A stretch of DNA of 64,000 nucleotides, from contig NZ_CAJURR010000010.1 of NCBI RefSeq assembly GCF_910589175.1, positions 1-64,000 of the forward strand. The letters are read 5' to 3'. A model generated the notes under the pieces. The model worked only from the letters and a program-made list of their open reading frames with translations. It was not told the DNA's origin and ran no database searches. Position 1 is the stretch's first letter. Each line of letters begins with the position of its first letter. The translations under genes and the position numbers were made by a program. The DNA comes from an uncultured Lactobacillus sp. (GTDB lineage: Bacteria > Bacillota > Bacilli > Lactobacillales > Lactobacillaceae). This document shows, piece by piece, positions 21,760 to 29,771 of the stretch.

Positions 21760-22613
21760 TATTTATCTCCATTTCCTGCAGTACCCATTCCTTGAGTTAA
21801 ATACTTTTGGAAGAAAATATAGACTAAAATCAGTGGAATAGTTGAAATAGTCAAAATAGCCATAACCTGATTCATATATACCGGTTGAGTATTGTTAATA
21901 TTAGTAATAGCAACTTGCAGTGGGAATTGATCTGAGTTTACTAAAACCATTAATGGCCATACGTAATCATTCCAGCTTCCAATAAATGACAAAGTTCCGA
22001 CAGTAGCAACAGTTGGAAGAGTCATTGGTAATAAAATCTTCCAGAAAATTTTCAAATTGTTTGCACCATCCAGTTCGGCCGCTTCAGTAATACTATCTGG
22101 AATATCAGCAAAGGCATTTCTAAACATATAAATATAAAATGGACTAGACATGCCTGGCAAAATAACTGCTAAAGGTGAGTTCAAAATATGCAAAAACTTC
22201 GCTACTTGGAATTGCTGAATAAGTAAAGTTGTGCCCGGAATAACTAACAACGCAATCATTAAAGCAAACAACAACTTTCTGCCTGTAAACTTAAATTTAG
22301 CAAATCCATAACCTGCTAACGAATTGATAACAATTGAACCAATTGTTAAGCTAGTCGCATAAAATACACTGTTTAAAATATAACGAACAACATTAAATCT
22401 TCTAAATACTCCGGCATAAGCCTTTCCCCATTCGCTAAAACTCCCTGGTAAAAAAGCCTTAACATTATTAATATTTGAATAAATTTCCGACTCTGGTTTC
22501 ATCGAAGAGACGATCATCCACACAAGTGGAAACAAGAAAAATAGAGCCAAAATCGTAATTAAAACTGTAGTCCAAATAATATGAAATTTTTTTCGAGAAA
22601 TCATTTTATTCAT
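21759..22613 (-). CDS. msmG: Multiple-sugar ABC transporter permease
   Basis: A roughly 284-residue inner-membrane permease of the MalG/CUT1 type with six transmembrane segments and the EAA loop (EAAELDGANNLKIFWKILLPMTLP) that contacts MsmK. Several ATG codons cluster at the start. I favour the one at 22613 because GGAG lies 9 bp upstream; the frame is open from 22622. It overlaps the msmF end, and its own stop overlaps the bfrA start, so msmF-msmG-bfrA are translationally coupled. Confidence 0.93.
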   Translation of the reverse strand: MNKMISRKKFHIIWTTVLITILALFFLFPLVWMIVSSMKPESEIYSNINNVKAFLPGSFSEWGKAYAGVFRRFNVVRYILNSVFYATSLTIGSIVINSLAGYGFAKFKFTGRKLLFALMIALLVIPGTTLLIQQFQVAKFLHILNSPLAVILPGMSSPFYIYMFRNAFADIPDSITEAAELDGANNLKIFWKILLPMTLPTVATVGTLSFIGSWNDYVWPLMVLVNSDQFPLQVAITNINNTQPVYMNQVMAILTISTIPLILVYIFFQKYLTQGMGTAGNGDK

Positions 22614-23490
22614 TCTCATCATCTCCAGCCCCAGTTATCTTTCTTTGAACGATAGTAAAGATAATAATAATAATTCCGTAAACTACACTCATTGCACTAG
22701 CATAACCTAATTGACGATCAGTAAAACCGGTACGATAAATATAGTAAATTGGAGTCATAGTAGCGTTTTGCGGACCACCTTGGGTCATAATCATAGGCTG
22801 AATCATTAAATTAAAAGCACCAATAAATGTTGTGGTCAAAATCATAATGGAAGTTGGCTTTAGCATTGGCAAAGTAATATGAAGAAATCTTTGCCAGGGG
22901 TTGGCGCCATCTAATTCGGCCGCCTCATACAATGAGTTCGGGATATTTTGTAAACCAGCTAGAAAAATCAACATTTGATATCCTGCACCCTGCCACGCGG
23001 AAACTCCAATAATAGCAAACATTGCTTGCTTTGGAGAAGTTAAAAATGGTTGCGGTTTAATATGAAAAACACTTAAAATTCCATTTAGTAATCCTTGATC
23101 TGGATTTAAAATATATAGCCATAAAATAGACACAACAGTTAATGAAATAACTTGGGGAGCAAAAAATGAAATTTTAAAAAATGTATTTCCAGAACGTTTT
23201 TTATTAATAATTAAAGCTAATCCTAAAGCTGTCCCAACTTGAATAGGCATAATAAATACAACAAATTGAGCAATATTCTTTAAACTTTGTAAAAATACAG
23301 GATCTTTAAAAGTATTAATATAGTTTGTTAATCCGATGAAGTGCTTTGACCAAGGAGTTAAAATATTGTAATCCGTAAATGAATAGTCAAATGACATTAA
23401 AAATGGAATTATTAAAAATGCACACAAAATTAACAATGCTGGCATCACATACAGCCAACCAATTTGACGTTTTATTCCTTTAACTTGCAT
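22606..23490 (-). CDS. msmF: Multiple-sugar ABC transporter permease
   Basis: A 294-residue MalF-like permease with six predicted membrane segments and an EAA loop (EAAELDGANPWQRFLHITLPMLKP). With MsmG it forms the transmembrane channel for the sugar delivered by MsmE. It starts 16 bp after msmE. The C-terminus ends in an acidic GDDENE tail that overlaps the msmG start region. Confidence 0.93.
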   Translation of the reverse strand: MQVKGIKRQIGWLYVMPALLILCAFLIIPFLMSFDYSFTDYNILTPWSKHFIGLTNYINTFKDPVFLQSLKNIAQFVVFIMPIQVGTALGLALIINKKRSGNTFFKISFFAPQVISLTVVSILWLYILNPDQGLLNGILSVFHIKPQPFLTSPKQAMFAIIGVSAWQGAGYQMLIFLAGLQNIPNSLYEAAELDGANPWQRFLHITLPMLKPTSIMILTTTFIGAFNLMIQPMIMTQGGPQNATMTPIYYIYRTGFTDRQLGYASAMSVVYGIIIIIFTIVQRKITGAGDDENE

Positions 23491-23506
23491 AAATACTCAC
23501 CTACTT

Positions 23507-24793
23507 TTAATTTTCTAGGTACTTTTGCATAACTTTAGTTTGTGCATCCAATACTTTTTGTACATCTGGATTCTTTTGATATAAGGTTACATTTTGCACT
23601 GTTTCCGCAAAAGTTCTTGTGATTTGTGGATAATTTACTAAAACGGGACGAGCTTTACCTGTAGTTTGGTTTTGTTTAATGAAGAATCTCATAGCTGGAT
23701 CAACTTTGGAAACCATCATCTTAGAAACACTCTTACGTGCTGGCAAAACTGTGTTGGCCATATCACTTCTATACATACATTTTTTACTTACTAAGAAATT
23801 AATTAAGGCACCAGCTGCTTTTTTATTCTTAGCAACATTAGTCATCGCATATTGCCAAGAACCAGTCGGTGAAACAGCCTTATGAGTTTTGGGTGAAACT
23901 GGGTAAGGTAAAACTCCCCATTTCAAATTTTTATATTGATTATTTAAAGTTTGAACTTCCCAAGTTCCAGTCATCATCATGGCATATACTCCTGTTTCAA
24001 AGCCTTTATCCTTAGGAGAAATAGTAGTATAGCCGTTCTTTACCATATCTTGAATAAACTGAAATGCTGACACTGTCTTTTTAGAATTGAAATATCCATT
24101 CGCTGTTGTTCCAGCCGGATTACAGATATTTCCACCAGCAGACCACATGAATGGTGCCAGTGAATAAAGTGACATTTCTGAGTGATCGTTTAAATTCATA
24201 TTAATAACTGGTTCATGATAATAATCTTTTAGCTTCTTACAAATCACTTCAAATTGATTCCAATCCCATGGATTCTGAAGGGTAGGTAATTCTGAATCTT
24301 TAATACCCGCCTTTTTAAACATTGTCTTGTTATAATAAAAACCAATACTTGATTCTGAGTATCCAATAGCATATAACTTGCCATTATAAGTACCTTGATT
24401 TCTAATTGTTTCTAAGAAATCATTTTGATTAGTAATATATTTTCCAATTGGTTGAATAATTTTTGCTCTAGCATATGCTGCGGTATTCGGTCCATCTAAA
24501 GTTAAAACATCAGGTAAACTATTTGAATTAAGAGCAGCATTGATTTTATCTTCATAACCACCGCCTGAACCAGATCGTGGAATAAATTGAACGCTAGCTT
24601 TGTATCCATGCTTATTTTCTTTATTAAAGTCATGAATATTTTTTAATAAAGCTTTTCCTTCTGGATCCTCATTAGAAACATGAACCCACATTGTTACATG
24701 TTTAGTACTTTTATTAGTAGTGTTGCTACATCCAGTTAATCCAATTGCTAAAAAAATTGCTAGAATTCCCAATCCTACTTTCCATGTTTTCAT
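23507..24793 (-). CDS. msmE: Sugar-binding lipoprotein of the msm ABC transporter
   Basis: A 428-residue extracellular solute-binding protein (family 1). The signal peptide ends in a lipobox around LTGCS with lipidated cysteine C22. The mature domain has the usual two-lobe layout (GSWQYAMTNVAKNKKAAGALINFL toward the C-terminus). It captures sucrose or short fructo-oligosaccharides and passes them to MsmF/MsmG. First structural gene of the operon. CCTCC on the plus strand gives a good ribosome binding site, and one operator lies immediately upstream of it. Confidence 0.93.
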   Translation of the reverse strand: MKTWKVGLGILAIFLAIGLTGCSNTTNKSTKHVTMWVHVSNEDPEGKALLKNIHDFNKENKHGYKASVQFIPRSGSGGGYEDKINAALNSNSLPDVLTLDGPNTAAYARAKIIQPIGKYITNQNDFLETIRNQGTYNGKLYAIGYSESSIGFYYNKTMFKKAGIKDSELPTLQNPWDWNQFEVICKKLKDYYHEPVINMNLNDHSEMSLYSLAPFMWSAGGNICNPAGTTANGYFNSKKTVSAFQFIQDMVKNGYTTISPKDKGFETGVYAMMMTGTWEVQTLNNQYKNLKWGVLPYPVSPKTHKAVSPTGSWQYAMTNVAKNKKAAGALINFLVSKKCMYRSDMANTVLPARKSVSKMMVSKVDPAMRFFIKQNQTTGKARPVLVNYPQITRTFAETVQNVTLYQKNPDVQKVLDAQTKVMQKYLEN

Positions 24794-24809
24794 AATACCC
24801 CTCCTTTTT

Positions 24810-24821
24810 TGAAACGTTTCA
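24810..24821. promoter_or_regulatory. LacI-type operator O1 upstream of msmE
   Basis: The perfect 12-bp palindrome TGAAACGTTTCA lies just upstream of the msmE ribosome binding site, with a TATAAAT directly before it on the minus strand as a possible -10. A LacI-family repressor bound here would block initiation or elongation. The core also resembles a catabolite-response element, so CcpA binding is possible. Confidence 0.8.
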
Positions 24822-24858
24822 TTTATACTTCAAAAAAATAATTTACTTATTTATTTTT

Positions 24859-24870
24859 TGAAACGTTTCA
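24859..24870. promoter_or_regulatory. LacI-type operator O2 upstream of msmE
   Basis: A second perfect TGAAACGTTTCA palindrome, identical to O1 and 49 bp away centre to centre. Both lie between the msmR stop and the msmE start. Two identical sites separated by nearly five helical turns are suited to cooperative binding or looping by MsmR. Confidence 0.8.
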
Positions 24871-24887
24871 ATTAACATCTATATAAT

Positions 24888-24905
24888 AAACCGCTTTCAC
24901 GGTTT
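24888..24905 (-). terminator. Weak hairpin after msmR
   Basis: Short stem AAACCG (24888-24893) with CGGTTT (24900-24905), 9 bp beyond the msmR stop and followed by an A/T-rich run. It may partly separate msmR transcription from the msmE promoter. Only six base pairs, so low strength. Confidence 0.45.
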
Positions 24906-24913
24906 TGTCAATG

Positions 24914-25885
24914 TCACTTTGTTGTATTTCCTTCCCTAAATTTAACTGGATACATATATACCTCATTACCTCTTGTCGGATCTTTTATTTTTTTTATCAC
25001 TAATTCAACGGCTCCATATGCTAAATCCTTTACAGATTGAACAATTGTACTTACCCCTAGAGGCAAATCGGCTGCTAAATCCATCCCATCGAACCCAATT
25101 AATTGAATATCTTCTGGAATACGATATCCAAGTTTTTCTATTATTGGTTTTATTTTCAATAATAATGCATCATTATGCATAAATATTCCATTGATTTGAG
25201 AATGCTCTTTTAGTAGTTTTTCCACATATGGTGTAAAATCTTTTACCGGTTCTTGTAGAAAAACATCATTAAATTCAATATTATTTTCTTTTAAATAATC
25301 CAAAAATCCTTTTCGTCTACGCATAGTATCATTAGGATAACGACTATGACTTCCAATATAGGCTAAATGATTTGCGCCACGCTTCACCAGTTCCTGCGCC
25401 GCAATACGTCCACCTTGGTAATTATCTGACGCCACATACGATACCTTTTGTTTGAAATATCTATCCAAACTTACAAAGGGAATATTCGAATCAATATATT
25501 GGTCGATATCACTGTAAGTTATTGCAATAATAGCATCGATCTTATTTTGTTTTACCATCTTAATATATTTATTTTCCTCTTGGGGATTGCCATCTGAATT
25601 GCAAAGTAGTAGCTTATAGTCTCTTTTATCTAATGCCTTTTCTACGTAATACCCAAATTCTGAAAAAAATGGATACCAAATTGAAGGTAAAATTAGAGCA
25701 ACTGTTCTTGAAGATTGAGTCTTTAGGCCTCGTGCATATTCATCTGGTATATAATGTAATTCCTCAATTGCTTTTTCAACCTTTTCTAAAGTTATTGGTT
25801 TAATACCATGTGCGTGATTAATAACCCTTGAAACAGTTCCAAGACTAACTCCAGCTCTCTGAGCTACATCTTTCATTGTTGCCAT
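24914..25885 (-). CDS. msmR: LacI-family transcriptional regulator of the FOS operon
   Basis: A 323-residue LacI/GalR regulator. The N-terminal helix-turn-helix (MATMKDVAQRAGVSLGTVSRVIN, about 1-23) carries the residues typical of binders of GAAACGTTTC-type palindromes. The hinge and a periplasmic-binding-like effector domain (about 60-323) follow. Two matching palindromes lie just downstream in front of msmE, so it is the obvious local repressor. It starts only 8 bp after the SprT-family gene, with GGTGAAAAA as a weak ribosome binding site, so some msmR message could come from the upstream cluster. Confidence 0.92.
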   Translation of the reverse strand: MATMKDVAQRAGVSLGTVSRVINHAHGIKPITLEKVEKAIEELHYIPDEYARGLKTQSSRTVALILPSIWYPFFSEFGYYVEKALDKRDYKLLLCNSDGNPQEENKYIKMVKQNKIDAIIAITYSDIDQYIDSNIPFVSLDRYFKQKVSYVASDNYQGGRIAAQELVKRGANHLAYIGSHSRYPNDTMRRRKGFLDYLKENNIEFNDVFLQEPVKDFTPYVEKLLKEHSQINGIFMHNDALLLKIKPIIEKLGYRIPEDIQLIGFDGMDLAADLPLGVSTIVQSVKDLAYGAVELVIKKIKDPTRGNEVYMYPVKFREGNTTK

Positions 25886-25893
25886 TTTTTCAC

Positions 25894-26352
25894 CTATTTA
25901 TTTTTTCTGATTAATGTTAATCTTCCACCGCATTTGCCACACCTATATTTTTTTGTATTTACTTTACGAACGCGAGGATATTGAAAATGACAATTTATAC
26001 ATTCATAAATATAATGTCGATTTTGTCGACGTCGTAAACCGATATCGGGTGTGTAACGGCTGCCTCCAACAGCAGCAAGTAAATTCTTAAAATCACGATT
26101 GCGATGTTGATATCCGCGTCCTGCTAAATGCAAATGATAGTGTGTTAACTCATGCTTAATTATTCCAATTAAATCTGAACGGTATTTTTTCTCTAAAAAA
26201 TGACCATTAATATCAATATGATGGTCATTTAAAAAGTACCTTCCACCCGTCGTTGTCATTCGATTATTAATTTTAACTTCATGTTTAAACGGAACACGAA
26301 AATACTTTAAAGATATTTCTTCTACTAACTTTTGTAACTCTACTTGATTCAT
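25894..26352 (-). CDS. SprT-family zinc metalloprotease-like protein
   Basis: A 152-residue SprT-like protein. The metalloprotease signature HELTH is at residues 67-71, followed by a second histidine-rich stretch (HYHLHLAGRGYQHR). A C-terminal zinc ribbon has two CxxC pairs (CINC and CGKC). SprT-like domains are related to the DNA-protein crosslink protease Spartan; the bacterial role is not established. Its ATG overlaps the stop of the GT32 glycosyltransferase gene by one base, and msmR follows after 8 bp, an unexpected place between polysaccharide and sugar-uptake genes. Confidence 0.88.
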   Translation of the reverse strand: MNQVELQKLVEEISLKYFRVPFKHEVKINNRMTTTGGRYFLNDHHIDINGHFLEKKYRSDLIGIIKHELTHYHLHLAGRGYQHRNRDFKNLLAAVGGSRYTPDIGLRRRQNRHYIYECINCHFQYPRVRKVNTKKYRCGKCGGRLTLIRKNK

Positions 26353-27053
26353 TATTTTCGTATTAATTTTTGATATATTCCAGCTTGTTTTGGAGAAGAT
26401 ATTCTTCTTTTTAAATCAGTCACAATTCTTTGCTTCAAAGATTGCTTCCCATCTATCCATGTTCCAGTAAACAAGTGAATAGAATATGAATTTTTGCTTG
26501 GATTACACAAAAATCCATCTGAATAAACGTGGATTCCATCTTTTAAGATCTGCTCCTTATTACCTGCTTTTAGACCATAATTTTCTTTTAAAATATCAGT
26601 TACTGAAATACTATTCACACCTGCCAGTTGATCATTCTTATCAAAAGTAAAATCTCGATTATTGTAGTAATTAAGAATATCTTTCATAAAAGGATGATTC
26701 ATTTCAGCACCAAAAATAGCAGCTGACAGGTAATCATTGTTTTCAAAACCAATAAACGCCCGATTATTCAAAAGCGGATCTAATTTCTTAAGTACTCTAA
26801 CATCTGTATCTAAGTAAATACCGCCTTGCTCATAAATCACCCGCGCTCTAATATAGTCAGAAACAAATGCCCACTTTTTAGCTTGATAGGCTTGTTCAAT
26901 ATACTTATTTTCGTGTATATCGAAATTATTTTCATTCCATTCAATAATTTCATAATCTGGTAATTTTTCTTTCCAAGTTGCAATGCATTCTTCAATTAAA
27001 GAGGATTTTGGGTTATTTCCTACCCAAATATAATGGATTTTTTTAGGAATCAT
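26352..27053 (-). CDS. GT32-type capsular/exopolysaccharide glycosyltransferase
   Basis: A 233-residue cytoplasmic glycosyltransferase with the GT32 layout: N-terminal IPKKIHYIWVG, the segment KKWAFVSDYIRARVIYEQGGIYLDTDV with the DxD metal/nucleotide-sugar motif (DTD), and GFENN. Such enzymes add a hexose to a lipid-linked surface-polysaccharide unit. The sugar cannot be read from sequence. Its start overlaps the flippase stop by 4 bp (ATGA), so the two are coupled. Confidence 0.88.
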   Translation of the reverse strand: MIPKKIHYIWVGNNPKSSLIEECIATWKEKLPDYEIIEWNENNFDIHENKYIEQAYQAKKWAFVSDYIRARVIYEQGGIYLDTDVRVLKKLDPLLNNRAFIGFENNDYLSAAIFGAEMNHPFMKDILNYYNNRDFTFDKNDQLAGVNSISVTDILKENYGLKAGNKEQILKDGIHVYSDGFLCNPSKNSYSIHLFTGTWIDGKQSLKQRIVTDLKRRISSPKQAGIYQKLIRK

Positions 27054-28492
27054 TTTTGTCTTTTAATCTTTCTAAAAAAGCGAGTAACAAATTCAATCAT
27101 ATCTTGATTAAAGTCTAACTTCATCATAAACATAATTACTACATAAATTATTAGCATAAAAATTGACTTAATTGCCATATTTAAAAAACTTGAAGTAATT
27201 AAATTGGGCATTAACATGCCAGCAATCAAGGTAATTATTCCAATTAAGAAATATTTCGGTACATCACAAAAGGCATCTTTAAAATTATAGTCATCCCTAA
27301 CGATCCAAAGTCGTAAAATTAACACTACAAATTCTGTGATTAAAATTGCAACTGTAGCACCACCAGCTCCATATGGTCGATCTAGTATAGCTGCTAAAAC
27401 TAATTCAATTATGGCCCCAATTACAACTGGAATTGCATATTCTTTATCTCTTCGATTAGCAAGCGCAAATTGATTAGCAAATACTCCACCCATCGGAATC
27501 ATAATAATCGTTAGTGCAAAAAAGAACATCAACGGTGTCATCGGAATAAACTGTTTTCCAAAGAAGAAAGGTACAAACTGCTTAGTATTTGCCATGATAA
27601 TTACTGCAAATAAGGTTCCAAGCATTGTAGTTGCTTCAAGCGACTTCTTTAAAACTACCTTTTGAGTCTCCTTTTCTTCACTAGCCATCTTCGGCATAAT
27701 TACCAAAGAGATACTAGTAATTACTCCCAATACCATATTTGAAATTCGCTGTGAATTATCATAGAAAGCTACCTGAGTCGAATTGCTGAAGAATCCTAAA
27801 ATTGGCTTATCAAGAGATGTGTAAATCTGTGTGGCAATCTGAGGAATCATTAAGGTGATAATCGAAATAATGGTGGTCTTATATTTATAGAAATGTCCTA
27901 CTGGTCTTCCTACATAACGATGAATATCAAGCCAAAATACAAAAGATCCTAGCATGGTTGAAACTGACATAATCAGGAAGTATTTCCAAAGATCTGCAGG
28001 CGATTTAATTAAGAGCAAAATCAGAACTACACTGGCTAATTTAACAATCGTATTTTTTAATACAACTCTACCAAAATCAGCCAATCCTTGAAAAAACCAA
28101 GAAATATCAACTTGAGCTGAGATCAAATATGGAACCATTAAGATTAAATAGTTCCAATATTGAACATGAAAAATATTCGTAATTAATAAAGTGATTAAAA
28201 TAGTCACTAAACCTGCAATTGCTTGAAAATACCACAATCCCCAAAAAGCCTCAGTTAATTCTTGAGGGGTACCATATGTTCTAGTCCGAGATACGGTACG
28301 AATACCAATATAGGAAACTGATAAAGTACAAAATACCATCAAAAATTGCACAGTATTATTTACACTGCCATAAATACCATAAGTCTTAGGCCCTAACACT
28401 CTTGATAAATATGGAACAGTGATTAGCGGTACTAAAACTAGAAAAATTTGATAGACCGCATTATATAAAATATTAAGAAAAGTTCGCTTCAC
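27050..28492 (-). CDS. Polysaccharide flippase (Wzx-like, MATE/MVF superfamily)
   Basis: A 480-residue membrane protein with about 12-14 hydrophobic segments, of the polysaccharide-transport (RfbX/Wzx) family. The N-terminus (YNAVYQIFLVLVPLITVPYLSRVLGP) is typical of the family. It flips undecaprenyl-linked oligosaccharide units to the outer face. No Wzy polymerase is evident nearby, so the cluster may decorate the surface with short glycans or depend on genes elsewhere. Confidence 0.9.
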   Translation of the reverse strand: MKRTFLNILYNAVYQIFLVLVPLITVPYLSRVLGPKTYGIYGSVNNTVQFLMVFCTLSVSYIGIRTVSRTRTYGTPQELTEAFWGLWYFQAIAGLVTILITLLITNIFHVQYWNYLILMVPYLISAQVDISWFFQGLADFGRVVLKNTIVKLASVVLILLLIKSPADLWKYFLIMSVSTMLGSFVFWLDIHRYVGRPVGHFYKYKTTIISIITLMIPQIATQIYTSLDKPILGFFSNSTQVAFYDNSQRISNMVLGVITSISLVIMPKMASEEKETQKVVLKKSLEATTMLGTLFAVIIMANTKQFVPFFFGKQFIPMTPLMFFFALTIIMIPMGGVFANQFALANRRDKEYAIPVVIGAIIELVLAAILDRPYGAGGATVAILITEFVVLILRLWIVRDDYNFKDAFCDVPKYFLIGIITLIAGMLMPNLITSSFLNMAIKSIFMLIIYVVIMFMMKLDFNQDMIEFVTRFFRKIKRQK

Positions 28493-28503
28493 TACTTTTT
28501 CCT

Positions 28504-29652
28504 CTAAAAATTCTTCGTCATGTAATCAAAGATAGGCTCGCAAGAATCAATATCTTCAACTTCATCAATTAATTCACGCCAATAAAAACGCTGATTTTGG
28601 TATTGATTATCATCAGGATGTCTCAAAACTTGCAGAAGTTCTTCTTGTGAGTTAACACAAGGTCCTGGCGTAATATCTTCGTATGGACTCAATAATAGAC
28701 CACGTACTTTTTCATACTGCTTTAGATAATTAGTAATAAAAATAATTGGTTTATCCAAATACAAGTAATCAAAATAAATTGATGAAAAGTCAGTTATTAA
28801 GAAATCAGTATCCCCAAGCAATTCATACAAATCAATGTCATTTTCAAAAAGATAATCATTATTTAAAAAAGCAACATTTGAAAACTGACTATTAAAGTTA
28901 TCAAACATTCGCATTTCATAGGGATGAAGTTTCACAATTAAATATTGATGATTAGCCTTTAAAGCATCATTTAATTTATAAGGATCAAAGCCTAGAAAAG
29001 CAAAAAAATTACCTTGTTTTATCATTTCTATAATACCTGGATCCTCAAGCTCATAACGGAAAGTTGGCATATAAATCCCGATTTTGGCCTGCTCATCCTT
29101 AGTTTTAAATAAATCCTCTAATAATTTTTCTTTAGAAATTGCTGGTTGATTAATGTAATCAATTCTAGGGAAACCAAGCTTTTGATATTTTTTACCTTCA
29201 ATTGCCATACAAGCACTCATTAAACTTTCATAGAGATCGGAGCTTGAAGTTACCAGGTCCGCATTTTTATGCCAAAGCTTTTGATTTCGTTTATTAGCCC
29301 GATAGCGTGTATTATGCGCCATAAATCCCATCCGCTTTAGTGGAACACCATGCCAGAATTGAATATTAATTTGTGCCGGACGTGCTTTAAAAGGTTGGTG
29401 CGTAGTAATCACATACTTGGCTGCACCAATCTTTTTCCATGTTTTCCAAGACAAATGTGACGATGGCCACGGTTCAACTAAGGTTACGTCATAATCCGGG
29501 TGCTTAGCTTTAATGTATTTATAGAATAAATAACCGTTTGAACCAGATCTACCTGATCCGTTTAGAACAACAATATTTTTTTCTTTAATTGGACAAAGAC
29601 TCGCTAGCAAGCTCATCCCCCATAAGTATAAGCGAAAAAATAAACTCTTCAT
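28504..29652 (-). CDS. CDP-glycerol:poly(glycerophosphate) glycerophosphotransferase-like enzyme
   Basis: A 382-residue member of the TagF/TarF/CDP-glycerol glycerophosphotransferase family. It has an amphipathic membrane-associating N-terminus and the family C-terminal motif with LLGDTDFLITDFSSIYFDYLYLDKPIIF. It adds glycerol-phosphate (or ribitol-phosphate) to a teichoic acid or glycan acceptor, and the donor would come from TagD, encoded at 40937. I start at ATG 29652 with GGGGA upstream. The frame extends eight codons further without a ribosome binding site. First gene of a cluster with the flippase and GT32. Confidence 0.87.
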   Translation of the reverse strand: MKSLFFRLYLWGMSLLASLCPIKEKNIVVLNGSGRSGSNGYLFYKYIKAKHPDYDVTLVEPWPSSHLSWKTWKKIGAAKYVITTHQPFKARPAQINIQFWHGVPLKRMGFMAHNTRYRANKRNQKLWHKNADLVTSSSDLYESLMSACMAIEGKKYQKLGFPRIDYINQPAISKEKLLEDLFKTKDEQAKIGIYMPTFRYELEDPGIIEMIKQGNFFAFLGFDPYKLNDALKANHQYLIVKLHPYEMRMFDNFNSQFSNVAFLNNDYLFENDIDLYELLGDTDFLITDFSSIYFDYLYLDKPIIFITNYLKQYEKVRGLLLSPYEDITPGPCVNSQEELLQVLRHPDDNQYQNQRFYWRELIDEVEDIDSCEPIFDYMTKNF

Positions 29653-29672
29653 TAGATATTCCCCAGTAACGT

Positions 29673-29689
29673 ACACATATATTATGTGT
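29673..29689. promoter_or_regulatory. Inverted repeat upstream of the TagF-like gene
   Basis: The perfect 7-bp inverted repeat ACACATA-TAT-TATGTGT lies about 20 bp upstream of the chosen start codon, in the expected promoter/leader zone. It may be an operator. There is no match to a known regulator. Confidence 0.35.
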
Positions 29690-29722
29690 TGATTTTTGTA
29701 TTTTATTCTTTACTAAGGGTAT

Positions 29723-29754
29723 AAAAAAAGCCTGAGTAAACTCAAGCTTTTTTT
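29723..29754. terminator. Terminator after the P-type ATPase gene
   Basis: Stem AAAAAAGC-C-TGAG with CTCA-A-GCTTTTTTT, T-rich on both strands, about 18 bp beyond the ATPase stop. It separates the metal-transport gene from the polysaccharide cluster. Confidence 0.85.
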
Positions 29755-29771
29755 GATTATTTGATAAAACT

